Source: Rhynchopus euleeides (lineage: Eukaryota; Euglenozoa; Diplonemea; Diplonemida; Diplonemidae). From it: a DNA stretch of 64,000 nucleotides. The DNA is taken from positions 992,001-1,056,000 of the forward strand of contig OY723279.1 in NCBI GenBank assembly GCA_963210315.1, in the 5' to 3' direction. The notes under the pieces were generated by a model that worked only from the letters and a program-made list of their open reading frames with translations, ran no database searches and was not told where the DNA came from. A program made the position numbers and the translations under genes. Positions 44,769 through 54,784 of the stretch are shown here, piece after piece (position 1 is the stretch's first letter; each line of letters opens with the position of its first letter).

Positions 44769-46000
44769 TGCACCCACGGAGCCCTGCTTGTGCGTACCCC
44801 TGCTTCTCCATCCTCTTGCACAACCCACATTCCTTCCTTTTGCCGGTCTCTTGTCAACCCCAGCAATGAGGTTGTGTTTCGTTGCTCGTGGTCAGCGACA
44901 CGTGTCTGCTGTTGCATTCTTTTCACGATCGCCTGCAGAGCAAGATGTGCTCTGGTGTGTTGTACACTAAAGTCGATTCCTAAGGTCTTGACGTTGCGTG
45001 TGTGTCCCAGGTGTGGCCCTGGCAAGTGCCACCTTTCCAGGTGCCACTTTGCACAAGATCCACGTGTGTCTTTCCACTGCGAGAGTTTCAGAAGCAGGCA
45101 ACATGCACCAGGCTTCTGCCGTGATGCAGACCACTCCCAGGAACTGCACCCCTCCCCATGCCCCGTATCTTCTTCTGCCTGGATGGAGGGCGGCCGCCTC
45201 ACAGGAACAAGCAAGACACAGAGATGCAGCAGCAGCAGGCGCAGCCCCACGAGCCCCGTGCACACGCACACCCCTTCCCAGCCCACCCTGTTGCCGACAC
45301 TGCACATCACAAGACGGGGTGTGGCCCTCCCCATCACCCACGCACTCACTCCGCCTCTCACCTCACCGCCACCAGCACTCACTTTGGTAGTCCGGAGAGG
45401 GGCCCCATTGTGTGTCTCCTTCTTCACATCAACAGCCCTGCTCGGGTATTGTGTTGTGCTTCCGAGCGGGGCCCATCACCTACGAGACGGGACGACACAA
45501 ACACCGACACCCCCACCAACACACACAGCACCCCAACAGGCAGGCCACAGGGGCCACACACACACCAACCGCCTGCACACCCTCCTTCTTCTTCTTCTTC
45601 CCCCCTTGCCCCCTTCTGCCGCCCCCCACCCAACCCCCCCTCACACACACACAGGTGCCATAGCACAGAGGGCCATTCAGTATTGCTTACTGTCTCCGAC
45701 ACTCTACTGACAGCGCCTTTCACCCTCACCCCCACCCCCACCCCACAACCCGCTCCCAAATGGGCGGCACGAGGTAGAACCTGACCTCAGCCCCCCCTCC
45801 CTGTGAGGGGGAAGGGTGGAGGAGGAGGAGGCAGAGGGGCGTGGTTGTCACTTTCCTTCTCCTTCTTCACCCTCTTCGTTTGCCCGCTGTGTTCCATTCT
45901 TCTGTAGAGCGGAGGTGAAGGGGGGTGGGGGTGGAGGGTTGGGGTGTGTGGCAATACAGACAGTGGAGGCAGCACTGGAGCTCGCTCGGTGCGTCGCAAA
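44769..46000 (+). other. 3' flank of array unit 3
   Basis: No gene. It is a copy of the unit 3' flank, with the CT-rich tract at about 45580-45655 and the stretch GAGGGCCATTCAGTATTGC found in units 1 and 4 but missing from unit 2. Confidence 0.6.
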
Positions 46001-46239
46001 GCACTGCCCAGGCGGTGCCTTTGCGGAGGGTTGCGACGATGCTGCGCCAGAGGCGGGTGGCTGTGCCGCCACCGGCCCCACCCCAGCTCCGGCAGGCATT
46101 GCTGATTCCTTTGCGGCGCCATCGTGTGCTGCGCAGTCGTCTGCAGGCGACACACCGGATGAGCCTTGCCCCGCCACTCGGCAGCGAACACCAATCCCGC
46201 AGCTTCTCTGAGAGGATCAAAGCTGCCTTATTCCGGTAG
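46001..46239 (+). pseudogene. kinase gene 3'-end remnant, unit 3
   Basis: Same kinase tail as in unit 1 from GCACTGCCCAGGCGGTGCC. It additionally lacks about 11 bases after GACACACCGGATGA, so even the tail frame is broken before RIKAALFR. Confidence 0.9.
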
Positions 46240-47713
46240 ACGTCACACTGAGACGCTGGATCGCATCATGGTGGCCGCCACCTCGCAACTCCCGAAGCAG
46301 ACGTGTGCAGAGGCAGCACCTGCAGAGCGGGTGAAGGGATGCCCTCTCCCTCCCCCTCTCAAGTGTGCTGCACACCTCCCGCTGGACATGCCGCCCCTTT
46401 CCGAAGCCCCCAGCCAACGCAACGCGCCAGCCACAAGCAAACGGCTCTCTCCCCCTCCACCCCCTCCCCCCCTCTCTGCATTCATTACCTTTCCCGACTT
46501 CAACCCGCCCCACACACCGCCACCTTCCCTAGGTGCGTCCGACACCACCAGTGAGGGCGTCCTCCACCTCACACACACCTTTCCTGCTGTCGTTCGGAGT
46601 GGATGCAAAGGGGAGGTGCCCCACCGCAGTGGGCATGCAGCCAATCTAAGGGGGTGGGGCAGGTGGGTGGGTAGGGGGGGCGGAGGTGTGGGGGTGTAGG
46701 GGTGTGGGTGGGTGAGATGATTGTCTCCATCCCACACACACACACACCCCGCCCCCCTCCCTCTCACTGTGCACTGGATTTCAGACACAACCTGCATAAC
46801 GAGTGAAGGGTGATCATTCTTGTGCTCTCTTCTGCTTCTATTTCACTCCCCCCATCCCCTCCCTCTCGAGTGTGCTGCTGTTGGTTGGGGTGGCAGTGGT
46901 GGCGGCGGCTGTGGTTGCCTCACCCTCCCTCCAGCCTCTGCTTGGGGGTGAGGTTCTCTCGGGGTGCCCCAGGTAGGGGGGGATGTGCGGCTTGATGTGC
47001 CGCAAACGCAATGTCCTGTTTGCCTTGCCGCACCCCACTCATTTGCTTTCCTGTCTAGTGTGGGTGCAATGACGCCTTCGTCCACACCAGCTTCATGTGT
47101 CATCAGTGGATGCTGCAGGTGGGCTGACTCAGTAGGACATCCACCTGGTGCCGTACGGCTCAAGTCTAGCTTGGGACTGTCGGCGTCAAATGCTACAGCT
47201 TCACGTGTGTGTGCTGCGGTGGGTGGGAGGGGGTGTGGGTGTGGGTGTGGGTGTGCTATCATCATATGCATCGTCTCAGTCGAAGCGCGGCAGCAGCCAC
47301 AGAGGCCGTGCCTTTCTCCCAAGTCACATCCCACCACAGCTCTGTCTGTGTTCCTTCTTTCTTGAATGCAATTCAAATCCAGACGGGACCACCCCTGTCC
47401 CGTTTGCGATGCATCGTATCCGCCCATCCGACATCGCAATCAGCTGAGATGACACAAGTCTGAGGCTCTTTGAAGCCCCTGCCGCCGCCCCACACCCACC
47501 CTCCCCTCCCCATCCTCGGGTTTTCCATTCTGTTTGTGCTCGGCTCGCTGCAATCGTGTGATCTCCGGCGTCTTCTTGTGGAATCTGGTACGTTCTGCTC
47601 GAAACATACACAACTGCAGGCAGCGGACGACACATTACACATTACAACTGCACAACTACACAAGCGGGACGAAGGAGGGTGTGTGGAGAACACATCACAG
47701 GTCGGTGGGCGGG
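46240..47713 (+). other. 5' flank of NLR-like copy 4
   Basis: No gene. It combines parts seen before copies 1 and 2: the CT-rich run after GATGCCCTCTCCC, TGGGGG-rich sequence near 46655-46715, a CA repeat near 46735, then the block shared with copy 1 (CTTGGGGGTGAGGTTCTCTC) and the common promoter-like 450 bp. Confidence 0.5.
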
Positions 47714-50700
47714 ATGGGGGCGAGTGCGAGTGTGCAGGAGCACGGGCGGGCATGGTGGGACAGTACACGCGCTGTGAAGGAGGCACTGGAGGGCGGGACG
47801 TGGCGGCAGCTGCTGGTGCAGCACAAGGCGGACGTGAACGCGGCGGATCCACACAGCAGGCGGACGCTGCTGCACGAGGTGTTGCAGCCCGGGTGCAGGG
47901 GGCTTCCCGCTGCTGCCGAATCAGTCAAGTTTCTGGTGGAGTGCGGGGCAGCCAGTGTTCCGGACGGCGAGGGGCGCACACCGGTGTGGTACGCGCTGCA
48001 GCACCGTGACGAAGGCACACGCACTGCCCTGCTGGCGGCACTCGGCGAGCACGTGGGGAAGATGCAGACGGAGGTGGCCAGCAGGCTGCGGCGCGTCATC
48101 ACAGACGAGTGGCCGCTCTTGAGGGCACGTGCTGAAGCTGCTGCTGCTGCTGCTGCTGCTGCAGCCCGCACTGCATCAGACGGACTGGAACAGCAGCAGT
48201 CGCAGTCGTTGCGGAACTTCCTCACAGACAAGTGGCCTGCCTTGAAGGCACAGGTTGCTGCTGCTGCTGATGCTGCTGCTGCAGCTCGCACTGCATCGGA
48301 GGCGCTGGAGCAGCAGCAGCAGTCGCAGTCGTTGCGGGGCTTCGTCACAGACGAGTGGCCGGCTTTGAGGGCACAGGTTGCCGCTGCTGCTGCTGCAGCC
48401 CGCACTGCATCGGAGGCGCTGGAGCAGCAGCAGTCTCTCTGGTTGCGGGACTACCCCACAGACGAGTGCCCAGGCTTGAGTGCACGTGATGCCACGACGG
48501 CTGATGCGGATGATGTAGCCCACACTGCATCAGACAAAATGCGGCAGCAGTCGCAGGCACAGTCAGTGCCACAGGAGGTACAATCACAGAAACCCGACGG
48601 CAAGGACAGGACGAGCGAGCGTCTGCTGAACCACGTGGACGGGCGGAAGATCTGCTTCACACGAAACGACGCGACATGCGAGACACCGCTGCTGGAGTGG
48701 CTGGTGCAGCTGCTGGAGGTTCAGCCGGATCTCGGGTACCGGGCAAAGCACGTGGACAGCATGCTGCTGGGGCTGCGGTTTGTTGTGCAGCGGGTGCTGC
48801 GGGATGTGGAGAAGCCGTCACACGAGATCGAGGACTGGATGGCGGTGGGCGACTGGTTCGAGCATCTGTGCGCAGGCTACCTCTTCACCTGCGACTGCGT
48901 GGACTACAAGATTGACGATGCGACGTGCGATATTCTGTGCAACGAAGACGGTGCACCCATCGTCACGAAGGAACAGTACCACGAAGACTTCAGCGACCCG
49001 GCTGTGCTGCAGAACCACGGGGCGGAGTACGTGCGGCCGGCACTGTACTTCGGGATGAACCAGGCGATGCGGACGATTGGGCTGTCGGAGGGGGCGCGGC
49101 AGTCTGCGGCACGCAGCGTGTTCGAGCTTGAGCAGGCACCGCCACAGCTGCATGTGATTGAAACATTCCAGCCGCTGATGACGAAGCTGACGCGGCTGAT
49201 CCGGAGCCGGCGGCCGAACCTGACCACGGTGTTCCGCGGAATCGACCGGAACGTGTCGGCGCAGTACAAGGTGGGGACGTCGGTGGTGTGGAACGCCTTC
49301 ACGTCGACGACGCAGGAGCAGGATGTGGCGAAGAACTTCCTGTACGGGAAGGCGGGGACGTTCTTTGTGATTGTGGCGAAGCAGGGAGCGGCGGAGGTGG
49401 GGTTCGCAAGCGTGTTCCAGAAGGAGGCGGAGCTGCTGTACGACAGCAACATCGAGTTCCGGGTGCAGTGGAAGCTGTCCCCGACGCTGCTGCGCATGGT
49501 GGGGCAGCCCTTCGACGTGATTGTGATGCAGGAGGTGGCTGCGCACGACAACGGCAACGACAACAACAACGGGAAGGATGGGACCAGCACTGAGGCACTG
49601 TCGCAGCCTCTGTATTCTGCATCGGACCAGGTTGAGGCGGTGCGGAAGGTGCTGCAGCACACGGCGTTGCTCTTTGCGGAGTTCCTGGAGGGCTACGTGG
49701 AGGGGAGGGTCGGGGACGACACACGTGTGGCGGAGGCGGAGACGAGGATGCTGCTGCACGAGGTGGACGAGTGGCTGGCGGCAGACGGGGATGCGGAGGA
49801 GGGGGCGGGGAAGAAGAAGGGGGCGAGGGAGACGCGCCGCCACCCGCTGTGCCTGCTCGGGGACGGAGGCACCGGGAAGACGTCTGCGGCGGTTGCGGTT
49901 CTGTGCCACCTGCTGCAGGAGAAGAAAGCAGGCGGGGTGGCGTCACAGAGAAAGAAGCCCGTGTTCCCTGTCTTTGCGGCGCTCCCGGCGATTGGGGTGG
50001 ACACCGTCACAACACATGGCGGGATCGACGAGTTCATCCGGAAGTCGTTCGGGCTGGAGGAGGCTGCGTTGGAGCACCTGAGCAGTGCGTACGACGTTGT
50101 GGTGATCCTGGACTCGCTGGACGAGGTGGGGCTGACGCAGGAGCATTTGAGCGGGGCGTGCAAGGCCAGTGGCGGGCAAGGGGTGCTGCAGCTCCACCCG
50201 TGGTGTGCGAAGCAGTGCAGCGTGATCGTGACGACGCGTGGCGAGTACCTGAAGAGTGTGAATCACACGCCGTCACAGGTGTGTGGGAACGGGACGAGGT
50301 CGCTCTACATGCAGCCGTTCACGCAGGCAGACGCGGTGACCTACATCAGCAAGGTGCGTGCGGCACAGGTGGCGAAGGCGGAGCAGCAGCGGGTGGGCGC
50401 AAAGAGCACAGCGGAGGCAGACGCAGACAGAGTCGCAGACGCTGAGGTGGCGGTGCTGTCGCAGCTTCGCAACCCGTTCCTGCTTCACATGGCGTGTTAC
50501 GCACAGCTCGATCTGTCGGGATCAAGCAGCACACAGGGGCAGCAGATGCTGAGTGATGTGGCGGTGTACGAGGCGTACCTGCAGAAGCACGTCGAGGTGG
50601 AGTTGCGTCAGGCGGCGGCTTCACCAGCACGCGTGGAGGAGGTGCTGCGGGTGGGGGAACTGATTGCGTGCGCGATGCTGCAGGCACAGACGTGGCAGGG

Positions 50701-52516
50701 AGTGCTGGGGGAAGAGCGGGGGCGCCTGTTGAAGGAGGACAAGGTGGACCGTGCAGAGGCGGACGAGGCGTTTCGGGTGCTCCCGTTCCGTGTGGAGAGC
50801 TTCGAGGACGAGATCAGCGCGTTTACATTCCGTCACAAGACGCTTGGGGAGTTCCTTGTGGCGCGGCGCCTGGCACGCGAGGGCGGTGTGGCTGACACGC
50901 TTCGTTCCAAAGTGCGCAGGCCCTTCAGCCAGGATGCCCCGAACGTGGTGCAGTACTTTGCGGACACAGTGCTCGCACGTGGAGTCGACGCAGTCAACGC
51001 AAAGGTAGCAGCCGAACTCCTGCCGCTTGTTCTCTCGACTGTCGATGCTGGTGGTGACGCGGTGTCCCTCGCGGCTGCTTCCAATGCCATGGCACTCGCT
51101 GTGCGCATGCGACATGTGTTCAGGTGCGACCTCTCGGGTGTGTTTGTGCAGGACAGCGATCTGCGCCACGCACGCCTGTTGGGGACTGTGCTGAACAAGA
51201 GCCGCTTCCACAGCTGCTGGCTGGAGCACGCATCAATCTTCGACGCTGACATGACGAACTCCAACTGGGAGGGCTGCTCCTTCGGTGCCCCTCTCCCGCC
51301 TCTGTTGGGCCACACCTCCGCTGTGAACAGCGTGGCTGTCACACCAGACGGATCTAAGGTCGTCTCAGGATCTAACGACAACAGCGTTCGTGTCTGGGAT
51401 GCATCAACTGGCGAGCAGTTACAGAAGCTTGAAGGCCACACCGATTATGTGAACAGCGTGGCTGTCGCACCAGACGGATCGAAGATTATCTCAGGATCTG
51501 ACGACAACAGCGTTCGTGTCTGGGATGCATCAACAGGCGAGCAGTTGCAGAAGCTTGAAGGCCATGCGGACTGGGTGAACAGCGTGACTGTCACACCAGA
51601 CGGAGCGAGGATCATCTCAGGATCTCGGGACAGGAGTGTTCGTATCTGGGATGCATCAACAGGCAAGGAGTTGAAGAAGCTTGTAGGACACACCTGGCAT
51701 GTGACCTGCGTGGCTGTCGCCCCAGACGGCTCGAAGGTCATCTCAGCATCTGACCAGTGCAGCGTTCGTATCTGGGATGTATTAACTGGCAATGTGTTGC
51801 AGGAGCTTGACGGCCACGCCAACCTCGTGAAAACCGTGGCTGTTACACCAGACGGATCGAAGATCATCTCAGGATCCCGCGACTGCAGCATTCGTGTCTG
51901 GGATGCATCAACAGGCAACGTATTGCAGGAGCTTGAAGGCCACGCCAACCTCGTGAAAACTGTGGCTGTCACACCAGACGGATCGAAGGTCATCTCTGGA
52001 TCCCAAGACTACAGCGTTCGTGTCTGGGATGCATCAGCAGCCAAGGAGTTGCAGGTGCGTGACGGCCACACCTCCTCTGTGAACGCCGTGACTGTCACAC
52101 CAGACGGATCGAAGGTCATCTCAGGATCTACAGACTACAGTGTTTGTGTCTGGGATGCATCAACAGGCGAACAGTTGCAGAAGCTTGATGGCCACACCTC
52201 CCGTGTGCGCAGCGTCACTGTCACACCAGACGGATCGAAGATCATCTCAGGATCTAGAGACTGCAGCGTTCGTGTCTGGGATGCATCAACCGGCGAGCAG
52301 TTGCAGAAGCTTGAAGGCCACACCGGGCCTGTGACCAACGTGGCTGTCACACCAGACGGGTCGAAGATCATCTCAGGTTCAGAGGACCACAGCGTTCGTG
52401 TCTGGGATGCGTCAACAGGCGAGGTGTTGCAGCAACTTGGAGGCCACACCTTCTCTGTGAACAGTGTGGTTGTCACACCAGACGGATCGAAGATCATCTC
52501 AGGATCTGGCGACTAG
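47714..52516 (+). CDS. NLR-like protein copy 4, stop codon in WD40 blade 10
   Basis: 1600 residues from MGASAS at 47714. The linker between ankyrin and ART parts is expanded: the unit LR..(I/L/V)TDEWP.L.A...AA..A.TAS is present four times (48087-48570) where other copies have one. ART and NACHT motifs are intact (E571-A-E573; Walker A GDGGTGKT at 716-723). WD40 blades start at residue 1197; nine complete blades precede TAG at 52514-52516, where the other copies have the AAG or AAC codon after GSGD. Reading beyond the stop, the same frame continues for three more blades and the normal tail, so this is a single nonsense change in a gene with thirteen blades. The product may be a shortened protein, or the gene may be inactive; stop-codon readthrough cannot be excluded. 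Confidence 0.85.
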   Translation: MGASASVQEHGRAWWDSTRAVKEALEGGTWRQLLVQHKADVNAADPHSRRTLLHEVLQPGCRGLPAAAESVKFLVECGAASVPDGEGRTPVWYALQHRDEGTRTALLAALGEHVGKMQTEVASRLRRVITDEWPLLRARAEAAAAAAAAAARTASDGLEQQQSQSLRNFLTDKWPALKAQVAAAADAAAAARTASEALEQQQQSQSLRGFVTDEWPALRAQVAAAAAAARTASEALEQQQSLWLRDYPTDECPGLSARDATTADADDVAHTASDKMRQQSQAQSVPQEVQSQKPDGKDRTSERLLNHVDGRKICFTRNDATCETPLLEWLVQLLEVQPDLGYRAKHVDSMLLGLRFVVQRVLRDVEKPSHEIEDWMAVGDWFEHLCAGYLFTCDCVDYKIDDATCDILCNEDGAPIVTKEQYHEDFSDPAVLQNHGAEYVRPALYFGMNQAMRTIGLSEGARQSAARSVFELEQAPPQLHVIETFQPLMTKLTRLIRSRRPNLTTVFRGIDRNVSAQYKVGTSVVWNAFTSTTQEQDVAKNFLYGKAGTFFVIVAKQGAAEVGFASVFQKEAELLYDSNIEFRVQWKLSPTLLRMVGQPFDVIVMQEVAAHDNGNDNNNGKDGTSTEALSQPLYSASDQVEAVRKVLQHTALLFAEFLEGYVEGRVGDDTRVAEAETRMLLHEVDEWLAADGDAEEGAGKKKGARETRRHPLCLLGDGGTGKTSAAVAVLCHLLQEKKAGGVASQRKKPVFPVFAALPAIGVDTVTTHGGIDEFIRKSFGLEEAALEHLSSAYDVVVILDSLDEVGLTQEHLSGACKASGGQGVLQLHPWCAKQCSVIVTTRGEYLKSVNHTPSQVCGNGTRSLYMQPFTQADAVTYISKVRAAQVAKAEQQRVGAKSTAEADADRVADAEVAVLSQLRNPFLLHMACYAQLDLSGSSSTQGQQMLSDVAVYEAYLQKHVEVELRQAAASPARVEEVLRVGELIACAMLQAQTWQGVLGEERGRLLKEDKVDRAEADEAFRVLPFRVESFEDEISAFTFRHKTLGEFLVARRLAREGGVADTLRSKVRRPFSQDAPNVVQYFADTVLARGVDAVNAKVAAELLPLVLSTVDAGGDAVSLAAASNAMALAVRMRHVFRCDLSGVFVQDSDLRHARLLGTVLNKSRFHSCWLEHASIFDADMTNSNWEGCSFGAPLPPLLGHTSAVNSVAVTPDGSKVVSGSNDNSVRVWDASTGEQLQKLEGHTDYVNSVAVAPDGSKIISGSDDNSVRVWDASTGEQLQKLEGHADWVNSVTVTPDGARIISGSRDRSVRIWDASTGKELKKLVGHTWHVTCVAVAPDGSKVISASDQCSVRIWDVLTGNVLQELDGHANLVKTVAVTPDGSKIISGSRDCSIRVWDASTGNVLQELEGHANLVKTVAVTPDGSKVISGSQDYSVRVWDASAAKELQVRDGHTSSVNAVTVTPDGSKVISGSTDYSVCVWDASTGEQLQKLDGHTSRVRSVTVTPDGSKIISGSRDCSVRVWDASTGEQLQKLEGHTGPVTNVAVTPDGSKIISGSEDHSVRVWDASTGEVLQQLGGHTFSVNSVVVTPDGSKIISGSGD
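48087..48570 (+). repeat. fourfold expanded Ala/Gln linker unit in copy 4
   Basis: Four tandem coding units of about 110-126 bp each encode a TDEWP-type motif, an Ala run and ARTASEALEQQQ. GCT/GCA and CAG runs inside them explain how the number could change by slippage or unequal exchange. Confidence 0.85.
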
Positions 52517-53116
52517 AGCGTTCGTGTCTGGGATGCAGCAACAGGCGAGCAGCTGCAGAAGCTTGAAGGCCACACCGACGCTGTGAACAGCGTCGCTGTC
52601 ACAGCAGACGGATCGAAGATAATCTCGGGATCTCGGGACAAGACCGTTCGTCTCTGGGATGCATCAACAGGGGAGCAGTTGCAGAAGCTTGCGGGCCACA
52701 CCTATGTGATCAGCGTGGCTGTCACACCAGACGGATCGAAGATCATCTCAGGATCCCACGACAACAGCGTTCGTGTCTGGGATGCATCAACAGGCGAGCA
52801 GCTGCAGAAGCTTGAAGGCCACACCTCCTTTGTGAACAGCGTGACTGTCACACCAGACGGATCGAAGATCATCTCCGGATCCTTCGACAAGGCCGTTTTT
52901 GTCTGGGAGGCAACAACAGGAGTGGCTTTAGAGAAGCCGGAAGGCAACACTGCATCGTTCGGAAGCTCGGATACCCGCATCTCTTGTTGTTGGCGTCTGG
53001 AGGCTGTGCTTGGCAGTGCGCCCACCGTGCCTGTGCCCTTTGGCTGCACGGGGGTCGACGCTGTGACGCCACCCCATGCCTGCAGCTTGTTTGGCGGCGC
53101 TGCCACTGCTCAGTAG
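52517..53116 (+). pseudogene. in-frame 3' remainder of NLR-like copy 4
   Basis: In the same frame after the stop codon lie the rest of blade 10, blades 11-13 and the standard tail (PEGNTASFGSSDTRI to GGAATAQ). Blade 12 is one residue short (HTYVISVAV). Intact sequence downstream of the stop indicates that the nonsense change is recent. Confidence 0.85.
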
Positions 53117-54784
53117 TGCACCCACGGAGCGCTGTGTGTGCGCACCCCTGCTTCTACATACTCTTGCCCTGATGTGGCGCACAACCCACAGTCCTTCCTT
53201 TGCCGGTCTCTTGTCAACCCCAGCAATGAGGTTGTGTTTCGTTGCTCGCTTTCAGTGACATGTGTCTGCTGTTGCATTCTTTTCACAATCGCATGCAGAG
53301 CAAGGTGTGCTCTGATGTGTTGTACACTAAAGTCGATTTCAAAGTTATTCACATTGAGTGTGTGTCCCAGGTGTGGCCCTGGCAAGTGCCATCTTTCCAG
53401 GTGCCACTTTGCACAAGATCCACGTGTGTGTTTACACTGCGAGAGTTTCAGAAGCAGGCAACATGCACCCGGCTTCTGCCGTGATGCAGACCACTCCCAG
53501 GAACTGCACCCCTCCCCATGCCCCGTATCTTCTTCTGCCTGGATGGAGGGCGGCCGCCTCACAGGAACAAGCAAGACACAGAGATGCAGCAGCAGCAGGC
53601 GCAGCCCCACGAGCCCCGTGCACACGCACACCCCTTCCCAGCCCACCCTGTTGCCCACACTGCACAGCACAAGACGGGGTGTGGCCCTCCCCATCACCCA
53701 CGCACTCACTCCGCCTCTCACCTCACCGCCACACGCACTCACTTTGGTAGTCCGGAGAGGGGCGCCCATTGTGTGTCTCCTTCTTCACATCTGCAGCCCT
53801 GCTCGGGTATTGTGTTGTGCTTCCGAGCGGGGCCCATCACCTACGAGACGGGACGACACAAACACCGACACCCCCACCAACACACACAGCACCCCAACAG
53901 GCAGGCCACAGGGGCCACACACACACCAACCGCCTGCACACCCTCCTTCTTCTTCTTCTTCCCCCCTTGCCCCCTTCTGCCGCCCCCCACCCAACCCCCC
54001 CTCACACACACACAGGTGCCATAGCACAGAGGGCCATTCAGTATTGCTTACTGTCTCCGACACTCTACTGACAGCGCCTTTCACCCTCACCCCCACCCCC
54101 ACCCCACAACCCGCTCCCAAATGGGCGGCACGAGGTAGAACCTGACCTCAGCCCCCCCTCCCTGTGAGGGGGAAGGGTGGAGGAGGAGGAGGCAGAGGGG
54201 CGTGGTTGTCACTTTCCTTCTCTTTCTTCACCCTCTTCGTCTGCCCGCTGTGTTCCATTCTTCTGTAGAGCGGAGGTGAAGGGGGGTGGGGGTGGAGGGT
54301 TGGGGTGTGTGGCAATACAGACAGTGGAGGCAGCACTGGAGCTCGCTCGGTGCGTCCTACACTAAACTAAAAAGATTAACGTGTGTGTGTGTCTGTGCTG
54401 TCTCGATTGCTCTCCACTCTCTTGCAAGAAAACAAACAAACAAAACAAGGAGGCACGCGTGTGTGTTTGAGAGTGGCAGAAGCGCCGTGGTGACAATCGA
54501 AGAATATCTCCAGAGGGGACAGGGTGAGGTGATATACCACCCTTCCCCCCACCCTCGCCCCCACCCACTCCCATTTCTCCACCTCCTTTTTTAACACCGC
54601 GGGAGCACTGTTTGGGAACACTCTTCGCCTCTGCATTCTACCGTGTTGCCCCACACGACCCCCCACCTCCCATTTCTCAGCTCTTCTCTACCTTATCATC
54701 CCCTCCGAAGAAACGTTGCAGACAACGCGAGGCACCGCCGCCACCACCACCACCCCCTTACCCACCAAAGCCGCCCTTCCTGCT
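53117..54784 (+). other. region between NLR-like copy 4 and the kinase gene
   Basis: No gene. The unit 3' flank runs to about 54355, with its CT-rich tract at about 53940-54015. Unique sequence follows, containing TACACTAAACTAAAAAGA, a GT repeat, an A-rich stretch (AACAAACAAACAAAAC) and pyrimidine-rich runs at 54540-54595 and 54655-54700. One of the latter (ending TTTCTCAG) is a candidate splice acceptor for the kinase. Confidence 0.5.

Larger units (their letters stand above)
31780..46307 (+). repeat. tandem array unit 3, heavily interrupted
   Basis: This unit holds NLR-like copy 3. Its 5' flank is interrupted by a block of about 5.45 kb (31844-37291) containing a hAT transposon, and by a 1134-bp TTAA element (38011-39144). 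It has also lost about 0.38 kb just after that element (CAAGACATA joined to CCTTTCTCCC). Confidence 0.8.
46308..54355 (+). repeat. tandem array unit 4 (last)
   Basis: This unit holds NLR-like copy 4. Its 3' flank matches the others up to GAGCTCGCTCGGTGCGTC at about 54355, then, instead of jumping to the kinase tail, it continues into unique sequence and the intact kinase gene. It therefore preserves the arrangement from which the shortened units derive. Confidence 0.85.

Noticed and set aside
15920-49909. Long minus-strand frames (362-562 codons) opposite the NLR-like genes
   Set aside because: They recur in each copy only because the + strand gene is repeated; composition is Arg/His/Leu-rich and resembles no family.
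18439-53106. Minus-strand frames of up to 290 codons across the WD40 arrays
   Set aside because: Because each blade is a multiple of three bases, one antisense frame stays open by repetition. The repeated PDPE(M/I)IFDPSGV pattern is just the complement of the blades.
54716-54784. Kinase start at 54716
   Set aside because: That codon is TTG; the first in-frame ATG is at 54785, and the skipped stretch is low-complexity.
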